A stretch of DNA of 64,000 nt from assembly GCF_018861125.1 (NCBI RefSeq), contig NZ_JAHKQN010000018.1:62001-126000 (forward strand), given 5' to 3'. The stretch's first letter is position 1. The number at the start of each line of letters is the position of its first letter. The notes under the pieces were generated by a model. It worked only from the letters and a program-made list of their open reading frames with translations. It did no database searches and had not been told where the DNA came from. A program made the position numbers and the translations under genes. Shown in pieces: positions 36,559 through 45,757 of the stretch. Source of the DNA: Cellulophaga baltica (GTDB taxonomy: Bacteria; Bacteroidota; Bacteroidia; Flavobacteriales; Flavobacteriaceae).

Positions 36559-37644
36559 ATGTTTCTGAAGAAATTATCACTTATAAATTACAAGAATTTT
36601 AGTTCTGAAAATTTTGAATTTGACAATAAAATCAACTGCTTTGTTGGGCAAAATGGTATTGGAAAAACAAATGTTTTAGATGCTATTTACCATCTTTCAT
36701 TTGGCAAAAGTTACTTCAACCCTATTGCAACTCAAAACATAAAGCATGGTGAAGATTTTTTTGTAATTGAAGGTAATTTTGAAAAAAATGATCGAGAAGA
36801 AAAAATAGTTTGTAGCTTAAAAAAAGGCGCCAAAAAAATTATAAAAAAAAATAGCAAAGCCTATGACAAACTATCTGACCATATTGGCTTTTTACCTTTA
36901 GTTATCATTTCACCATCAGATAGAGATTTAATTACCGAAGGTAGCGACACTCGTAGAAAATTTATTGATGGTGTAATATCACAATCAGATAAAGGGTATT
37001 TACAAACCTTATTAAAATATAATAAGATACTTAGCCAACGTAATTCACTTTTAAAATACTTTACCGCTAATCAAACTTTTGACAAAACAACTCTAAGCGT
37101 TTATAACGAACAACTTGACGGTTATGGAACTGAAATTTTTAATAAGCGTGTTGCCTTTTTAGAAACTTTTATTCCTATTTTTAAAGAGCAGTACAAGGTA
37201 ATATCTGGTGATAGTGAAAATATATCTTTAGTTTACGACAGTAAATTGTTAAATGATAGCTTACTCAATCTATTTGATAAAAACATAGACAAAGACCGTG
37301 CATTACAATACACTAGTGTTGGTATTCATAAAGACGATTTAAATTTTAATTTAGGCGAATATCCTATAAAAAAATTCGGAAGTCAAGGACAACAAAAATC
37401 TTTTTTAATAGCCTTAAAATTAGCGCAATTCCATTTTATAAAAGCACAAGCAAACACCAATCCAATACTCTTACTAGATGATATTTTTGACAAACTAGAC
37501 GAAAACAGAGTGAGTCATATCATTAGCCTTGTAAATGATGAAAATTTTGGACAGCTTTTTATTAGTGATACTCATGCCGATAGAACTGAAGCCGTTATAA
37601 AAACAATTCATCAATCATACAAGATGTTTAAATTAGGAAGCTAA
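36559..37644 (+). CDS. recF: DNA replication and repair protein RecF
   Basis: RecF is an SMC-like ATPase that helps load RecA at single-strand gaps. The 361-residue protein starts [14 protein letters not shown], then Walker [16 protein letters not shown], the ABC-type signature [16 protein letters not shown] and Walker [17 protein letters not shown]. The gene diverges from the TPR gene. Small genes for a lipoprotein and a DUF721 protein follow. recF is not next to dnaA or dnaN here, so the classical origin arrangement is not present. Confidence 0.93.
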   Translation: MFLKKLSLINYKNFSSENFEFDNKINCFVGQNGIGKTNVLDAIYHLSFGKSYFNPIATQNIKHGEDFFVIEGNFEKNDREEKIVCSLKKGAKKIIKKNSKAYDKLSDHIGFLPLVIISPSDRDLITEGSDTRRKFIDGVISQSDKGYLQTLLKYNKILSQRNSLLKYFTANQTFDKTTLSVYNEQLDGYGTEIFNKRVAFLETFIPIFKEQYKVISGDSENISLVYDSKLLNDSLLNLFDKNIDKDRALQYTSVGIHKDDLNFNLGEYPIKKFGSQGQQKSFLIALKLAQFHFIKAQANTNPILLLDDIFDKLDENRVSHIISLVNDENFGQLFISDTHADRTEAVIKTIHQSYKMFKLGS

Positions 37645-37691
37645 TTTTTAAAACACCGTACTATAATAATTTACATTAAAATTTAAAAAAT

Positions 37692-38114
37692 ATGAAATCG
37701 AAATTATCGCTTATATGCTTGGTTTTATTCTCTTATTCTTGCACTAATAATATTGATGAAAAAGATCTACCCTTATTGAATGGCTATTGGGAAATACAAA
37801 AAGTAACTTTCCCTAATGGACAAACTAAAGATTACACTGTTAATGAAAGTATCGACTATATAGAAATTGAACAATTGAAAGGATTTAGAAAAAAAGTGAA
37901 ACCAAATTTTAACGGCTCATATATTACAAACGATGACGCTGAATTTTTTACCGTTTTTAAAAAAGAAAATCAGATTTTTTTAAATTATAAAAATGATTTA
38001 AGTGATTGGACCGAAAGTTTAAAAACACTTACAAAAGATCAATTTTCAGTTACAAATGAAGACGATATCACGTACCTTTACAAGCGCTATGAACCTATAA
38101 ACATTTCAAAATAA
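37692..38114 (+). CDS. Small lipoprotein, lipocalin-like fold possible
   Basis: The 140-residue protein starts with a lipoprotein signal (LSLICLVLFSYSC, Cys at 17). After it comes LLNGYWEIQKVTFPNGQTKDY, an opening seen in lipocalin-like Bacteroidota lipoproteins, then a beta-rich stretch with WTESLKTLTKDQF. The function is unknown. It shares a base with the DUF721 gene start, suggesting co-translation with it and possibly transcription from recF. Confidence 0.72.
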   Translation: MKSKLSLICLVLFSYSCTNNIDEKDLPLLNGYWEIQKVTFPNGQTKDYTVNESIDYIEIEQLKGFRKKVKPNFNGSYITNDDAEFFTVFKKENQIFLNYKNDLSDWTESLKTLTKDQFSVTNEDDITYLYKRYEPINISK

Positions 38115-38410
38115 TGGCAAAAAGACGCAAAGAAAACATTCCTTTAAGTGAAGCTTTACAAGATTTTATCAGCACCAATAAATTACAAAAAGGTATTGAT
38201 AAAGTTGATACTCGTGAAGCTTGGACCAAATTAATGGGGAATGGCGTTAATAATTACACCACTGCCATTGAATTACGTAGCGATACCCTTTTTATTTCAT
38301 TATCATCATCAGTACTTAGACAAGAACTAAGTTTAGGGAAATCTAAAATTATACGCATGCTCAATGAAGAGCTAGGCAAAGAAGTTATTAAAAAATTAGT
38401 ATTGAGATAA
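38114..38410 (+). CDS. DUF721 (DciA-like) protein
   Basis: This 98-residue basic protein has the DUF721 pattern: PLSEALQDFISTNKLQKGID, a central AWTKLMGNGVNNYT and SSVLRQELSLGKSKIIRML. DciA, the founding function of DUF721, helps load the replicative helicase in bacteria lacking DnaC/DnaI, which would fit a neighbour of recF. This small version has the core domain only. It is followed by a bidirectional terminator. Confidence 0.8.
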   Translation: MAKRRKENIPLSEALQDFISTNKLQKGIDKVDTREAWTKLMGNGVNNYTTAIELRSDTLFISLSSSVLRQELSLGKSKIIRMLNEELGKEVIKKLVLR

Positions 38411-38435
38411 AAGAGTTCCTCTATATTTATAAAAC

Positions 38436-38470
38436 AAAAATGCCATCTGAAATTCAGATGGCATTTTTTA
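38436..38470. terminator. Bidirectional terminator between the DUF721 gene and ndk
   Basis: TGCCATCTGA (38441-38450) pairs exactly with TCAGATGGCA (38454-38463) around a 3-base loop. An A-run on the left and a T-run on the right give both strands a U-tract. It separates two convergent genes. Confidence 0.88.
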
Positions 38471-38489
38471 TATTATTTAATTTTCTAAT

Positions 38490-38909
38490 TTAGAAAATCT
38501 CTCTTCCTGAAAAATGGAAAGAAGCTTCAATTGTCGCATTCTCATCACTATCTGAACCATGAACTGCATTTTCACCCATAGATGTTGCAAACATTTTACG
38601 AATAGTTCCGTCAGCTGCTTCTGCAGGGTTAGTTGCCCCTATTAAAGCTCTAAAATCTTCAACTGCATTATCTTTTTCTAAAACAGCAGCAACGATAGGA
38701 CCTCTTGTCATGAATTCTACTAATTCACCATAAAAAGGACGTTCGCTATGTACTGCATAAAATGCTTGAGCATCTCTTGTACTTAACTGCGTATATTTCA
38801 TAGCTACAATCTTAAATCCAGCAGCATTTATTTTGTCTAAAATAGCACCAATATGTCCGTTTTCAACAGCATCTGGCTTAAGCATTGTAAATGTTCTATT
38901 TGTTGTCAT
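38490..38909 (-). CDS. ndk: Nucleoside diphosphate kinase
   Basis: Ndk balances NTP pools by transferring the gamma-phosphate through a phospho-histidine. The 139-residue protein has the start [11 protein letters not shown], the region [10 protein letters not shown], and the catalytic His in [13 protein letters not shown]. Length and motif order are normal. It is a single gene with its own promoter element (TACTTTTG at 38927-38934). Confidence 0.95.
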   Translation of the reverse strand: MTTNRTFTMLKPDAVENGHIGAILDKINAAGFKIVAMKYTQLSTRDAQAFYAVHSERPFYGELVEFMTRGPIVAAVLEKDNAVEDFRALIGATNPAEAADGTIRKMFATSMGENAVHGSDSDENATIEASFHFSGREIF

Positions 38910-38926
38910 TTTCCTTAAATTTTCCG

Positions 38927-38934
38927 CAAAAGTA
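38927..38934 (-). promoter_or_regulatory. -7 element of ndk
   Basis: On the minus strand this reads TACTTTTG, 17 bases upstream of the ndk ATG. Confidence 0.5.
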
Positions 38935-39010
38935 CTATTTTTATAACATATTATACTATTTCAATATTAAATAGCTGTTAATTCAGTCTTTTAAGGCCAA
39001 AAATCGCAAA

Positions 39011-40048
39011 TTAATAGGCTTGTTCTAAACTCCCAAGTACTTCTGAATTATCACCAACAATCTTATAAGTAATTTTATTTACCTCAAAATCAAAACTTAA
39101 AGTCCCGAAACTTATTACAGGCACAACCTCTCCTACTCTATATTTATTTTCTTCAGATGTAAAATCAGCATACACATGTGTTAAACCACTACTTGTAAAA
39201 TCTATCAACGGATAAGACACACTTTCAATATTTGTTTTAGAAAATTCAGAGATATGCCTGTCACCAGATATAATAGCAACTCCTTTTGCTTTTGATGATG
39301 CTATCATTTTTTTTAGCTTATCCACTTCATGTGGAAAATTACCCCAAGTTTCAAAACCATGCTCATAAGACAGTACTTGAATACTACTCACCAAAATATT
39401 AAAATCAGCTTTACTCGTATTCAATTCGTTTTCTAACCACTCCCATTGTACTTCACCTAAAACTGTACCTTCACCATAAACGTTCGGTTTATTGCGTTTA
39501 TTAGTTTCTGTATCTTTAGTAAGTGCTGTTCTAAAATACCGCGTATCTAAAACCAAAATCTTAACACTACCTTTTGGAGTATCATAATCATGAACAGCAT
39601 AAACCCCCTCTTGTTGCCTCCTTGTACTCGTTTTTGAAACCCCCATGAAATCTAAAAACTGTTGCTGACTACCCTTTTTAGCTTTAAATTCTACGCCACC
39701 GTCGTTTACACCGTAATCATGATCATCCCAAGTACCAATAACAGGCACGCTACTTTTTAAAACCTTGTAACCTTCTACATTATTTTGAGTAGCATACGCT
39801 TCTTTCAACTTAGTCATATTATCAGTATCTGCATACACAATATCACCGCCCCAAATCCATACATCAGGTGATGTTTTTAAAATATCATCCCATAAAACAT
39901 TTGAAAATTCAGCCTTATTACAAGAACCAAAAGCAATTGTAAAATCGGATTCTTCCACAATTTGTTGTTGAACATCTAAATTTCTCTCTACCGATTTGCA
40001 AGCTGCTATCACAAACAGCAAAAATAAAATAGGTGTAATTAATTTCAT
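39011..40048 (-). CDS. PhoD-like alkaline phosphatase-family lipoprotein
   Basis: With the ATG at 40048 the protein has 345 residues and a lipoprotein signal (LLFVIAACKS). The calcineurin-like fold carries IAFGSCNKAEFS, WIWGGDIVYADTD, PVIGTWDDHDYGVNDGG and ISGDRHISEFS, the metal-site motifs of the PhoD group. Such enzymes are phosphodiesterase/monoesterases acting outside the cytoplasm; the substrate is unknown. An ATG at 40075 lies within the -7 element at 40073-40080, so the downstream ATG that begins the signal peptide was chosen. Confidence 0.86.
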   Translation of the reverse strand: MKLITPILFLLFVIAACKSVERNLDVQQQIVEESDFTIAFGSCNKAEFSNVLWDDILKTSPDVWIWGGDIVYADTDNMTKLKEAYATQNNVEGYKVLKSSVPVIGTWDDHDYGVNDGGVEFKAKKGSQQQFLDFMGVSKTSTRRQQEGVYAVHDYDTPKGSVKILVLDTRYFRTALTKDTETNKRNKPNVYGEGTVLGEVQWEWLENELNTSKADFNILVSSIQVLSYEHGFETWGNFPHEVDKLKKMIASSKAKGVAIISGDRHISEFSKTNIESVSYPLIDFTSSGLTHVYADFTSEENKYRVGEVVPVISFGTLSFDFEVNKITYKIVGDNSEVLGSLEQAY

Positions 40049-40072
40049 CTCATCTTCATTTTTAGGTTCACA

Positions 40073-40080
40073 CAAAAATA
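40073..40080 (-). promoter_or_regulatory. -7 element of the PhoD-like gene
   Basis: On the minus strand this reads TATTTTTG, 24 bases before the ATG at 40048. It overlaps an alternative upstream ATG and argues against it. Confidence 0.5.
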
Positions 40081-40113
40081 GTTTTTTACATGTTACCTGT
40101 ATGTTATAATTAG

Positions 40114-40121
40114 TATCTTTG
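40114..40121 (+). promoter_or_regulatory. -7 element of the DHH phosphoesterase gene
   Basis: TATCTTTG matches TAnnTTTG and ends 5 bases before the ATG at 40127, so the transcript probably has almost no leader. Confidence 0.5.
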
Positions 40122-40126
40122 CGGGC

Positions 40127-41143
40127 ATGAATTTAGAGGATATCAACAAAATAAAAGAGCTACTAAGTACACCACAAAAAATTGCAATCATACCGCACAA
40201 AAACCCTGATGGAGATGCCATCGGGTCTACTTTAGGACTTTGGCATTACCTTAAAAATGCTGGCCATGACGCTACTGTTGTCAGTCCCAATGATTCTCCT
40301 AAGTTTTTGAAATGGATGCCAGGTTGTGATGCTATTTTAAATTTTGAAAAAGAAAATTCTCAGGCAAAAAATGCACTAAGTGAAGCTACACTAATATTTA
40401 CTTTAGACTTTAATGATTTTGGTCGTGTAGGCCAAATGGAGCAATTTTTGGAAGATGCAACAGCTCAGTTTGTGATGATTGACCACCACCAAGCACCTTC
40501 TGATTATGCAGTTGTCACTTATTCTGACGTTACAATGAGTTCTACTTGTGAAATGGTTTATCATTTTATTGATTATTTAGGTGATAGTGATAAAGTTACT
40601 CCTGAAATGGCAAATTGTTTATATACAGGTATTATGACCGATACTGGTTCTTTCAGATTTAGGTCAACAACTAGTAAAACACATGTAGTTGCCGGGCACC
40701 TTATTGATAAAGGAGCAAAAAATTCTGATATAAACAATGCTATTTATAATACAAATTCACCAAGTAGATTACATTTATTAGGCTGTGCCCTTAAAAATAT
40801 GGTCATTCTTGACGAATATAGTACTGCATATATCACACTAAGTCAAGATGAATTAGATTTATACAAATACAAAAAAGGAGATACTGAAGGCTTTGTTAAT
40901 TACGGATTAACACTTGAAGGTATTAAGTTTGCTGTGATCTTTATTGAAAATAGAGAAGAAGGAATCATCAAAATATCATTCCGTTCACAAGGTAATTTTT
41001 CTGTAAATAAATTTGCAAGGACATATTTTGAAGGTGGCGGACATGATAATGCTGCTGGCGGGAAGAGCGATTTATCATTGAAAGAAACTGCCGCACGCTT
41101 TTTGAGCATACTACCTGAATTTAAAAATGAATTAGTTAACTAA
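40127..41143 (+). CDS. DHH-family phosphoesterase (NrnA-like oligoribonuclease/pAp phosphatase)
   Basis: The 338-residue protein has an N-terminal DHH domain with IPHKNPDGDAIGSTLG, FTLDFNDFGRVG and the signature DHHQAPSDYA. The C-terminal DHHA1 domain has GGGHDNAAGG. NrnA-type enzymes degrade nano-RNA and dephosphorylate 3'-phosphoadenosine 5'-phosphate. It shares one base with the gldI start, so the two are translationally coupled. gldI and the PPIase fusion follow in the same direction. Confidence 0.9.
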   Translation: MNLEDINKIKELLSTPQKIAIIPHKNPDGDAIGSTLGLWHYLKNAGHDATVVSPNDSPKFLKWMPGCDAILNFEKENSQAKNALSEATLIFTLDFNDFGRVGQMEQFLEDATAQFVMIDHHQAPSDYAVVTYSDVTMSSTCEMVYHFIDYLGDSDKVTPEMANCLYTGIMTDTGSFRFRSTTSKTHVVAGHLIDKGAKNSDINNAIYNTNSPSRLHLLGCALKNMVILDEYSTAYITLSQDELDLYKYKKGDTEGFVNYGLTLEGIKFAVIFIENREEGIIKISFRSQGNFSVNKFARTYFEGGGHDNAAGGKSDLSLKETAARFLSILPEFKNELVN

Positions 41144-41676
41144 TGAGAAATATTATATACCTACTTACTATTCTATTAATTTGTAGTTGTGACGGCCCAG
41201 TTGCCCGTAAACCAGTAAGTACATCAACACCTAAAATTATAAAATCGACTGTTGAACGCAACAAAGATCTTTTAGCTCTAGAAGTACAAATTATATATGG
41301 TTTAGTTAGTAAAGACACTTCGCATACTTACTTAAATACTAAAACAGGTTCATGGTATTACTACGAAACTAAAAATGATACTTTAAATTATTTACCAAAA
41401 GGGGAAGATATTGTAACAATGACTTATAATATCATGACACTTACAAATGATACCATTTATAGTGCTAAAGAAATTGGAGTACAACAAATAAATGTTGACA
41501 AGCCTAGTTTATTTAAGGGGTTACGGAATAATTTCACTTTATTAAAAGAAAATGAGAAAGCTACTTTCATTTACCCGTCTTCATTAGCATTTGGCTACCA
41601 CGGTGATGATAATAGAATTGCACCAAATACCCCTATTAAATCTTCAGTAGAAATACTTAAAATCGAAAAAAAATAA
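41143..41676 (+). CDS. gldI: Gliding motility-associated FKBP-type peptidyl-prolyl isomerase lipoprotein
   Basis: The 177-residue protein has a lipoprotein signal (YLLTILLICSC, Cys near 16) and a diverged FKBP domain ending FIYPSSLAFGYHGDDNRIAP, followed by PIKSSVEILKI. The sequence order fits GldI, a lipoprotein needed for flavobacterial gliding and probably for folding of type IX secretion components. It is encoded between the DHH phosphoesterase and another PPIase. GldI plus a SprB-type giant protein in the same window suggests a gliding-competent lineage. Confidence 0.85.
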   Translation: MRNIIYLLTILLICSCDGPVARKPVSTSTPKIIKSTVERNKDLLALEVQIIYGLVSKDTSHTYLNTKTGSWYYYETKNDTLNYLPKGEDIVTMTYNIMTLTNDTIYSAKEIGVQQINVDKPSLFKGLRNNFTLLKENEKATFIYPSSLAFGYHGDDNRIAPNTPIKSSVEILKIEKK

Positions 41677-41699
41677 TAAAAATTAAATAGCTCAATAAA

Positions 41700-42839
41700 A
41701 TGAAAAAAATTCTTAGTGTTTTTCTTATCGCAACAGCATTACTATCTAGTTGCAAGTCTAGTCAATTTAAAGATTTAGGTGACGGTCTCTTTGCAGATAT
41801 ACAAACTACTAAAGGCGATATTATTGTAAAATTAGAATACGATAAAACACCTGTAACTGTAGCTAACTTTGTTTCTCTTGCTGAAGGTAAAAGTCCTTTT
41901 GTTACAGACAGTCTTAAAGGGAAAAATTATTATGATGGAATAACTTTTCACAGAGTTATAAAAGATTTTATGATTCAAAGTGGTGATCCGACTGGAACAG
42001 GCACAGGTTCTCCTGGTTATAAGTTTGCTGATGAATTTGTAGATTCATTAAAACATGATAAAAAAGGAATTTTATCTATGGCAAATTCTGGGCCTAAAAC
42101 AAATGGAAGTCAATTTTTTATTACACATAAAGCAACTCCTTTTTTAGACGGCAAACACACTGTTTTTGGTGAAGTTGTTAGTGGTTTAGATATTGTTGAC
42201 TCTATTGCCAATGTAAAAACTTTAGCAAAAGACAAACCTGAAGTTGATGTGGTAATGAATAAAGTAGAGATTATTAGAAATGGTAAAGAAGCTAAAAAGT
42301 TTGATGCCGTTGCCGTAATGTCTAAATATTTTGAAGAAGAAGAATTAAAAGAGAAAGAAGCCGCAAGGTTAGCAAAAGAACGTGAAGAAAAGCTAAAAGT
42401 AACGAAAGCTAAATTTGTAAGTGAATTAGAAGGACAAAAAAGTGCTTCTCAAACTTTAGAATCTGGCCTGAAAATTTTTACAATTAATAAAGGTAGCGGA
42501 CAAAAAACTAAACTTGGCCAAACTGTAAACGTATACTACGCAGGTTATTTTGAAGATGGTCGTTTATTTGACAGTAATGTTGAAACTATTGCTACTGAAT
42601 TTGGTCAGTTTAACGAAAACAGAAAAGCACAAAACGGTTATGAAGCAATACCAATGCCTGTATCAATGGATGCTGGTTTAATTGCTGGTTTTAAAGAAGC
42701 TTTAATGAATATGGAAATCGGTCAAAAAGCACGTATTTTCATTCCTTATCACTTAGCTTACGGAGAAACTGGTAGAGGACCAATACCGCCAAGTACAGAT
42801 TTAATCTTTGATTTAGAAATTACTGGTGTAGCTGAATAG
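41700..42839 (+). CDS. Cyclophilin-FKBP fusion lipoprotein, peptidyl-prolyl isomerase
   Basis: The 379-residue protein begins with a lipoprotein signal (ATALLSSCKS). A cyclophilin domain at ~30-195 has YYDGITFHRVIKDFMIQSGD and ANSGPKTNGSQFFIT. A charged helical linker (~205-245) follows. An FKBP domain at ~255-379 has VNVYYAGYFEDGRLFDSN and FIPYHLAYGETGRGPIPP. Two different PPIase folds in one periplasmic or outer-membrane protein suggest a folding factor for exported proteins. It follows gldI after 23 bases and ends in a strong terminator. Confidence 0.9.
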   Translation: MKKILSVFLIATALLSSCKSSQFKDLGDGLFADIQTTKGDIIVKLEYDKTPVTVANFVSLAEGKSPFVTDSLKGKNYYDGITFHRVIKDFMIQSGDPTGTGTGSPGYKFADEFVDSLKHDKKGILSMANSGPKTNGSQFFITHKATPFLDGKHTVFGEVVSGLDIVDSIANVKTLAKDKPEVDVVMNKVEIIRNGKEAKKFDAVAVMSKYFEEEELKEKEAARLAKEREEKLKVTKAKFVSELEGQKSASQTLESGLKIFTINKGSGQKTKLGQTVNVYYAGYFEDGRLFDSNVETIATEFGQFNENRKAQNGYEAIPMPVSMDAGLIAGFKEALMNMEIGQKARIFIPYHLAYGETGRGPIPPSTDLIFDLEITGVAE

Positions 42840-42868
42840 TTAGCCTATATTAAAATACTAATTTTTAC

Positions 42869-42904
42869 AATCCCAGAACGACAATTTTCGTTCTGGGATT
42901 TTTT
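42869..42904 (+). terminator. Rho-independent terminator after the PPIase fusion
   Basis: AATCCCAGAACGA (42869-42881) pairs exactly with TCGTTCTGGGATT (42888-42900) around a 6-base loop, followed by a T-run to 42904. Confidence 0.9.
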
Positions 42905-43034
42905 ATTTTATCCCGAATCTATATTCGACGAACTGCAATACTAACTCATTAACAATTACGTTAATCTAGTAAGTTTTTTTTAAAACATATTTATTGGACA
43001 CTTTTAGAACTTAACCTATTTATTTAAACACTTT

Positions 43035-44138
43035 ATGAAAAGAACACTATTAAACACAATTTTATTATGCTTTATTTTATGTACATCATGTTCAAATAAT
43101 GAAGATTTTTTTGAAAATGAAATTACTGCTGAAACTGAAGAAGAAGAAATTTCTGAAGATGAGGACGAGGTAACAGAAGAAGAACAAAACGAAGAGGAAG
43201 AAGAGGATACAGAAGAAACTTTGGATTACACTACCGTAGTTGAAGAATATGGACAACTAAGTGTTTCTGGTAGCAAGATTATTGACCAGGATAACAACGA
43301 AATTCAATTACGGGGAATGTCGCTATTTTGGAGTCAATGGATGGGACAATTCTACACTTCTGGAACAGTAAATTGGCTACAGAGTGATTGGAATGCAACA
43401 ATTGTTAGAGCATCAATGGGTGTTGAAGATTCTGATGGCTATTTAAGTAATCCTGATACTGAAAAAGCAAAAGTTTTTACCGTAATTGATGCTGCTATTG
43501 AAGCCGGTATTTATGTAATTGTAGATTGGCACAGTCATTATGCTGAACAAAATTTAGAAGAAGCCAAAGCATTTTTTGCTGAAGTAGCTCAAAAATATGG
43601 TGATTATCCAAATATTATTTATGAAACCTATAATGAACCTTTAGATGTTTCATGGGTTGATGTTTTAAAACCATACCACGAAAGTGTAATTGCAACTATA
43701 AGACAATATGATAGTAATAATATTATTGTCTGCGGTACTAGAACATGGTCACAACGTGTTGATGAAGTGGTTGGTAATGAAATTGATGATGATAATGTTG
43801 CTTATACCTTACACTACTATTCTTCAACTCATAAGGAAGAATTAAGAAACTATGCTAGCACAGCTATAAATAACAATATAGCAATTTTCGTTACTGAATT
43901 TGGTGTTACAGAAGCTTCTGGCGGAGGTTCCATTGATGTTGACTCAGCAAATACATGGTGGTCATTTTTAGATGAAAACAAAATATCATGGTGTAATTGG
44001 TCAATAGCAGATAAAGATGAAAGTTCTGCGGCATTAACCCCGGGCGCCAGTGGAGACGGAAATTGGAATGAGAGTGAACTAACAACTTCTGGAAGTATGG
44101 TTAGAACTGAAATGTTGGCTAAAAACCCAACTTACTAG
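43035..44138 (+). CDS. GH5-family endoglucanase-like lipoprotein with acidic linker
   Basis: The 367-residue protein has a lipoprotein signal (LLCFILCTSC, Cys19), then a linker at ~23-71 made largely of Glu and Asp, then a GH5 (cellulase-type) barrel. Visible active-site elements are IQLRGMSLFWSQW, VIVDWHSHYA, YETYNEP (acid/base E201), YTLHYYSS and FVTEFGVTEASGGG (nucleophile E288). Related enzymes cut beta-1,4-glucans; the true substrate (cellulose, laminarin-like or mannan) cannot be read from the sequence. Acidic residues soon after the Cys resemble the surface-export signal of Bacteroidota lipoproteins. No SusC/SusD pair or other CAZyme is adjacent. Confidence 0.88.
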   Translation: MKRTLLNTILLCFILCTSCSNNEDFFENEITAETEEEEISEDEDEVTEEEQNEEEEEDTEETLDYTTVVEEYGQLSVSGSKIIDQDNNEIQLRGMSLFWSQWMGQFYTSGTVNWLQSDWNATIVRASMGVEDSDGYLSNPDTEKAKVFTVIDAAIEAGIYVIVDWHSHYAEQNLEEAKAFFAEVAQKYGDYPNIIYETYNEPLDVSWVDVLKPYHESVIATIRQYDSNNIIVCGTRTWSQRVDEVVGNEIDDDNVAYTLHYYSSTHKEELRNYASTAINNNIAIFVTEFGVTEASGGGSIDVDSANTWWSFLDENKISWCNWSIADKDESSAALTPGASGDGNWNESELTTSGSMVRTEMLAKNPTY

Positions 44139-44160
44139 TTTATCATTATCTATAAAAAAC

Positions 44161-44198
44161 AAAAGCTCCTTCTGCAGTTGCAGAAGGAGCTTTTTATT
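44161..44198. terminator. Bidirectional terminator between the GH5 gene and pepD
   Basis: AAAAGCTCCTTCTGCA (44161-44176) pairs exactly with TGCAGAAGGAGCTTTT (44179-44194), 16 base pairs before allowing for a practical loop. A/T-runs flank both sides. It serves two convergent genes. Confidence 0.9.
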
Positions 44199-44215
44199 TG
44201 ACAAACTATTTTTAT

Positions 44216-45673
44216 TTACTCAGGAATATTCTTTAAAATTTCTAAAGTAAACTTCCAAAATTTCTGAACTGAAGAAATACTAACACGTTCATCTGGTGAG
44301 TGTGCTCCTTTTATTGTTGGTCCGTAACTAATCATATCCATTTCTGGATAATTCTGACCTAAAATTCCACATTCTAAACCAGCATGACAGGCAACAACTT
44401 TTGGTTTCTCATTAAAAACCTGCTCATATTGAGCCTCTAATACTTTTAAAATTACAGAATTAGGGTTTGGATTCCATCCAGGATACTCTCTACTTAAACT
44501 TACATCAAAACCAGCAAGTTCAAATGTTGACCTTAATGTATTTGCCAAATCTTCTCTTCCAGTTTCAACAGAAGAACGTGTTAAACAGCCTACTTTTACT
44601 TTTCCGTTTTTCACAATAACTCTAGCTACATTATTTGAAGTTTCTACCAAATCAACAATTGCCAAACTCATACTATAAACACCATTATGTGCAGCATATA
44701 TAGCCTTCAGCAGCTTCTCTTGACTTCCAATTCCCATAACTTTTCTAGGTTTTTTAACCTCTTCAAGTAAAATCTCCAAATCTGGTTCAATTAAAGTTTT
44801 TTCTTTTTTTATTATTTGAGACCAATTTTCAATATCTTTCTGAAAAGCTTGGCTATGCGACTTATCTACAACAAGTGTTGCAACGCTTTCTCTCGGAATT
44901 GCATTTCGCAAGCTACCTCCATCAATTGTAGCTATTCTAACAGTATATTGCTCTGAACTTAAATACAACAGTCTATTCATAATTTTATTGGCATTACCCA
45001 AACCCTTATGAATATCCATACCACTATGCCCACCTGTTAGACCTTTTACTGTAATTTTAAAAGCTTGCACTCCTCTTGGCACAGGTTTTTCGTTATAGGT
45101 ACGTTTTGCAGTAATATCTACACCACCAGCACAACCTATATCAATCTCATCATCTTCTTCGGTATCTAAATTTAAAAGAATATCACCTTGTAAAATTCCA
45201 CCTTTTAAACCCATTGCACCTGTCATACCAGTTTCTTCATCAATAGTAAACAAAGCTTCTAATGCAGGGTGCGGAATATCAGTACTTTCTAACAAAGCCA
45301 TAATAGTTGCAACACCCATACCATTATCAGCACCAAGTGTTGTTCCTTTAGCTTTTACCCAATCACCATCAATAACCATAGCAATACCTTCTGTATCAAA
45401 ATCAAAAGTAGTATCGTTATTTTTTTGATGCACCATATCTAAATGCGATTGTAGTGTAACCATCTTTCTATTTTCATACCCTAAGGTTGCAGGTTTTCTG
45501 ATAATTACATTACCAACCTCATCTTCAAAAGTTTGAAGACCTAAAGACTTCCCAAAGTCAAGCATAAATGCAATTACACGCTCTTCTTTTTTTGAAGGTC
45601 TTGGTACTGCATTTAAATCTGCAAATTTATTCCAAACATTGTTTGGCACTAATTGTCGTACTTCTTTACTCAT
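44216..45673 (-). CDS. pepD: Aminoacyl-histidine (cytosol non-specific) dipeptidase, M20 family
   Basis: PepD hydrolyses dipeptides such as Xaa-His in the cytoplasm. The 485-residue protein has the metal-binding motifs LQSHLDMVHQKN, TTLGADNGMGVA, the catalytic pair IDEETGMTGAMGL, the dimerisation-domain TGGHSGMDIHKG, and CHAGLECGIL. There is no signal peptide. It has its own promoter element, divergent from the DUF3810 gene. Confidence 0.93.
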   Translation of the reverse strand: MSKEVRQLVPNNVWNKFADLNAVPRPSKKEERVIAFMLDFGKSLGLQTFEDEVGNVIIRKPATLGYENRKMVTLQSHLDMVHQKNNDTTFDFDTEGIAMVIDGDWVKAKGTTLGADNGMGVATIMALLESTDIPHPALEALFTIDEETGMTGAMGLKGGILQGDILLNLDTEEDDEIDIGCAGGVDITAKRTYNEKPVPRGVQAFKITVKGLTGGHSGMDIHKGLGNANKIMNRLLYLSSEQYTVRIATIDGGSLRNAIPRESVATLVVDKSHSQAFQKDIENWSQIIKKEKTLIEPDLEILLEEVKKPRKVMGIGSQEKLLKAIYAAHNGVYSMSLAIVDLVETSNNVARVIVKNGKVKVGCLTRSSVETGREDLANTLRSTFELAGFDVSLSREYPGWNPNPNSVILKVLEAQYEQVFNEKPKVVACHAGLECGILGQNYPEMDMISYGPTIKGAHSPDERVSISSVQKFWKFTLEILKNIPE

Positions 45674-45694
45674 AATTATATCATAATTCTACCT

Positions 45695-45702
45695 CAAAAA
45701 TA
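45695..45702 (-). promoter_or_regulatory. -7 element of pepD
   Basis: On the minus strand this reads TATTTTTG, 21 bases before the ATG at 45673. It faces an identical element for the next gene at 45723-45730 with 20 bases between them. Confidence 0.5.
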
Positions 45703-45722
45703 CGGATACTAAAAGATTACAC

Positions 45723-45730
45723 TATTTTTG
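45723..45730 (+). promoter_or_regulatory. -7 element of the DUF3810 gene
   Basis: TATTTTTG lies 27 bases before the ATG at 45758 and back-to-back with the pepD element. Confidence 0.5.
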
Positions 45731-45757
45731 ATAGCACAAAAGATTATTAAATTTTAA

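Noticed and set aside
36559-38410. recF region as the replication origin
   Set aside because: recF is not beside dnaA or dnaN, and the upstream spacer has no DnaA-box cluster.
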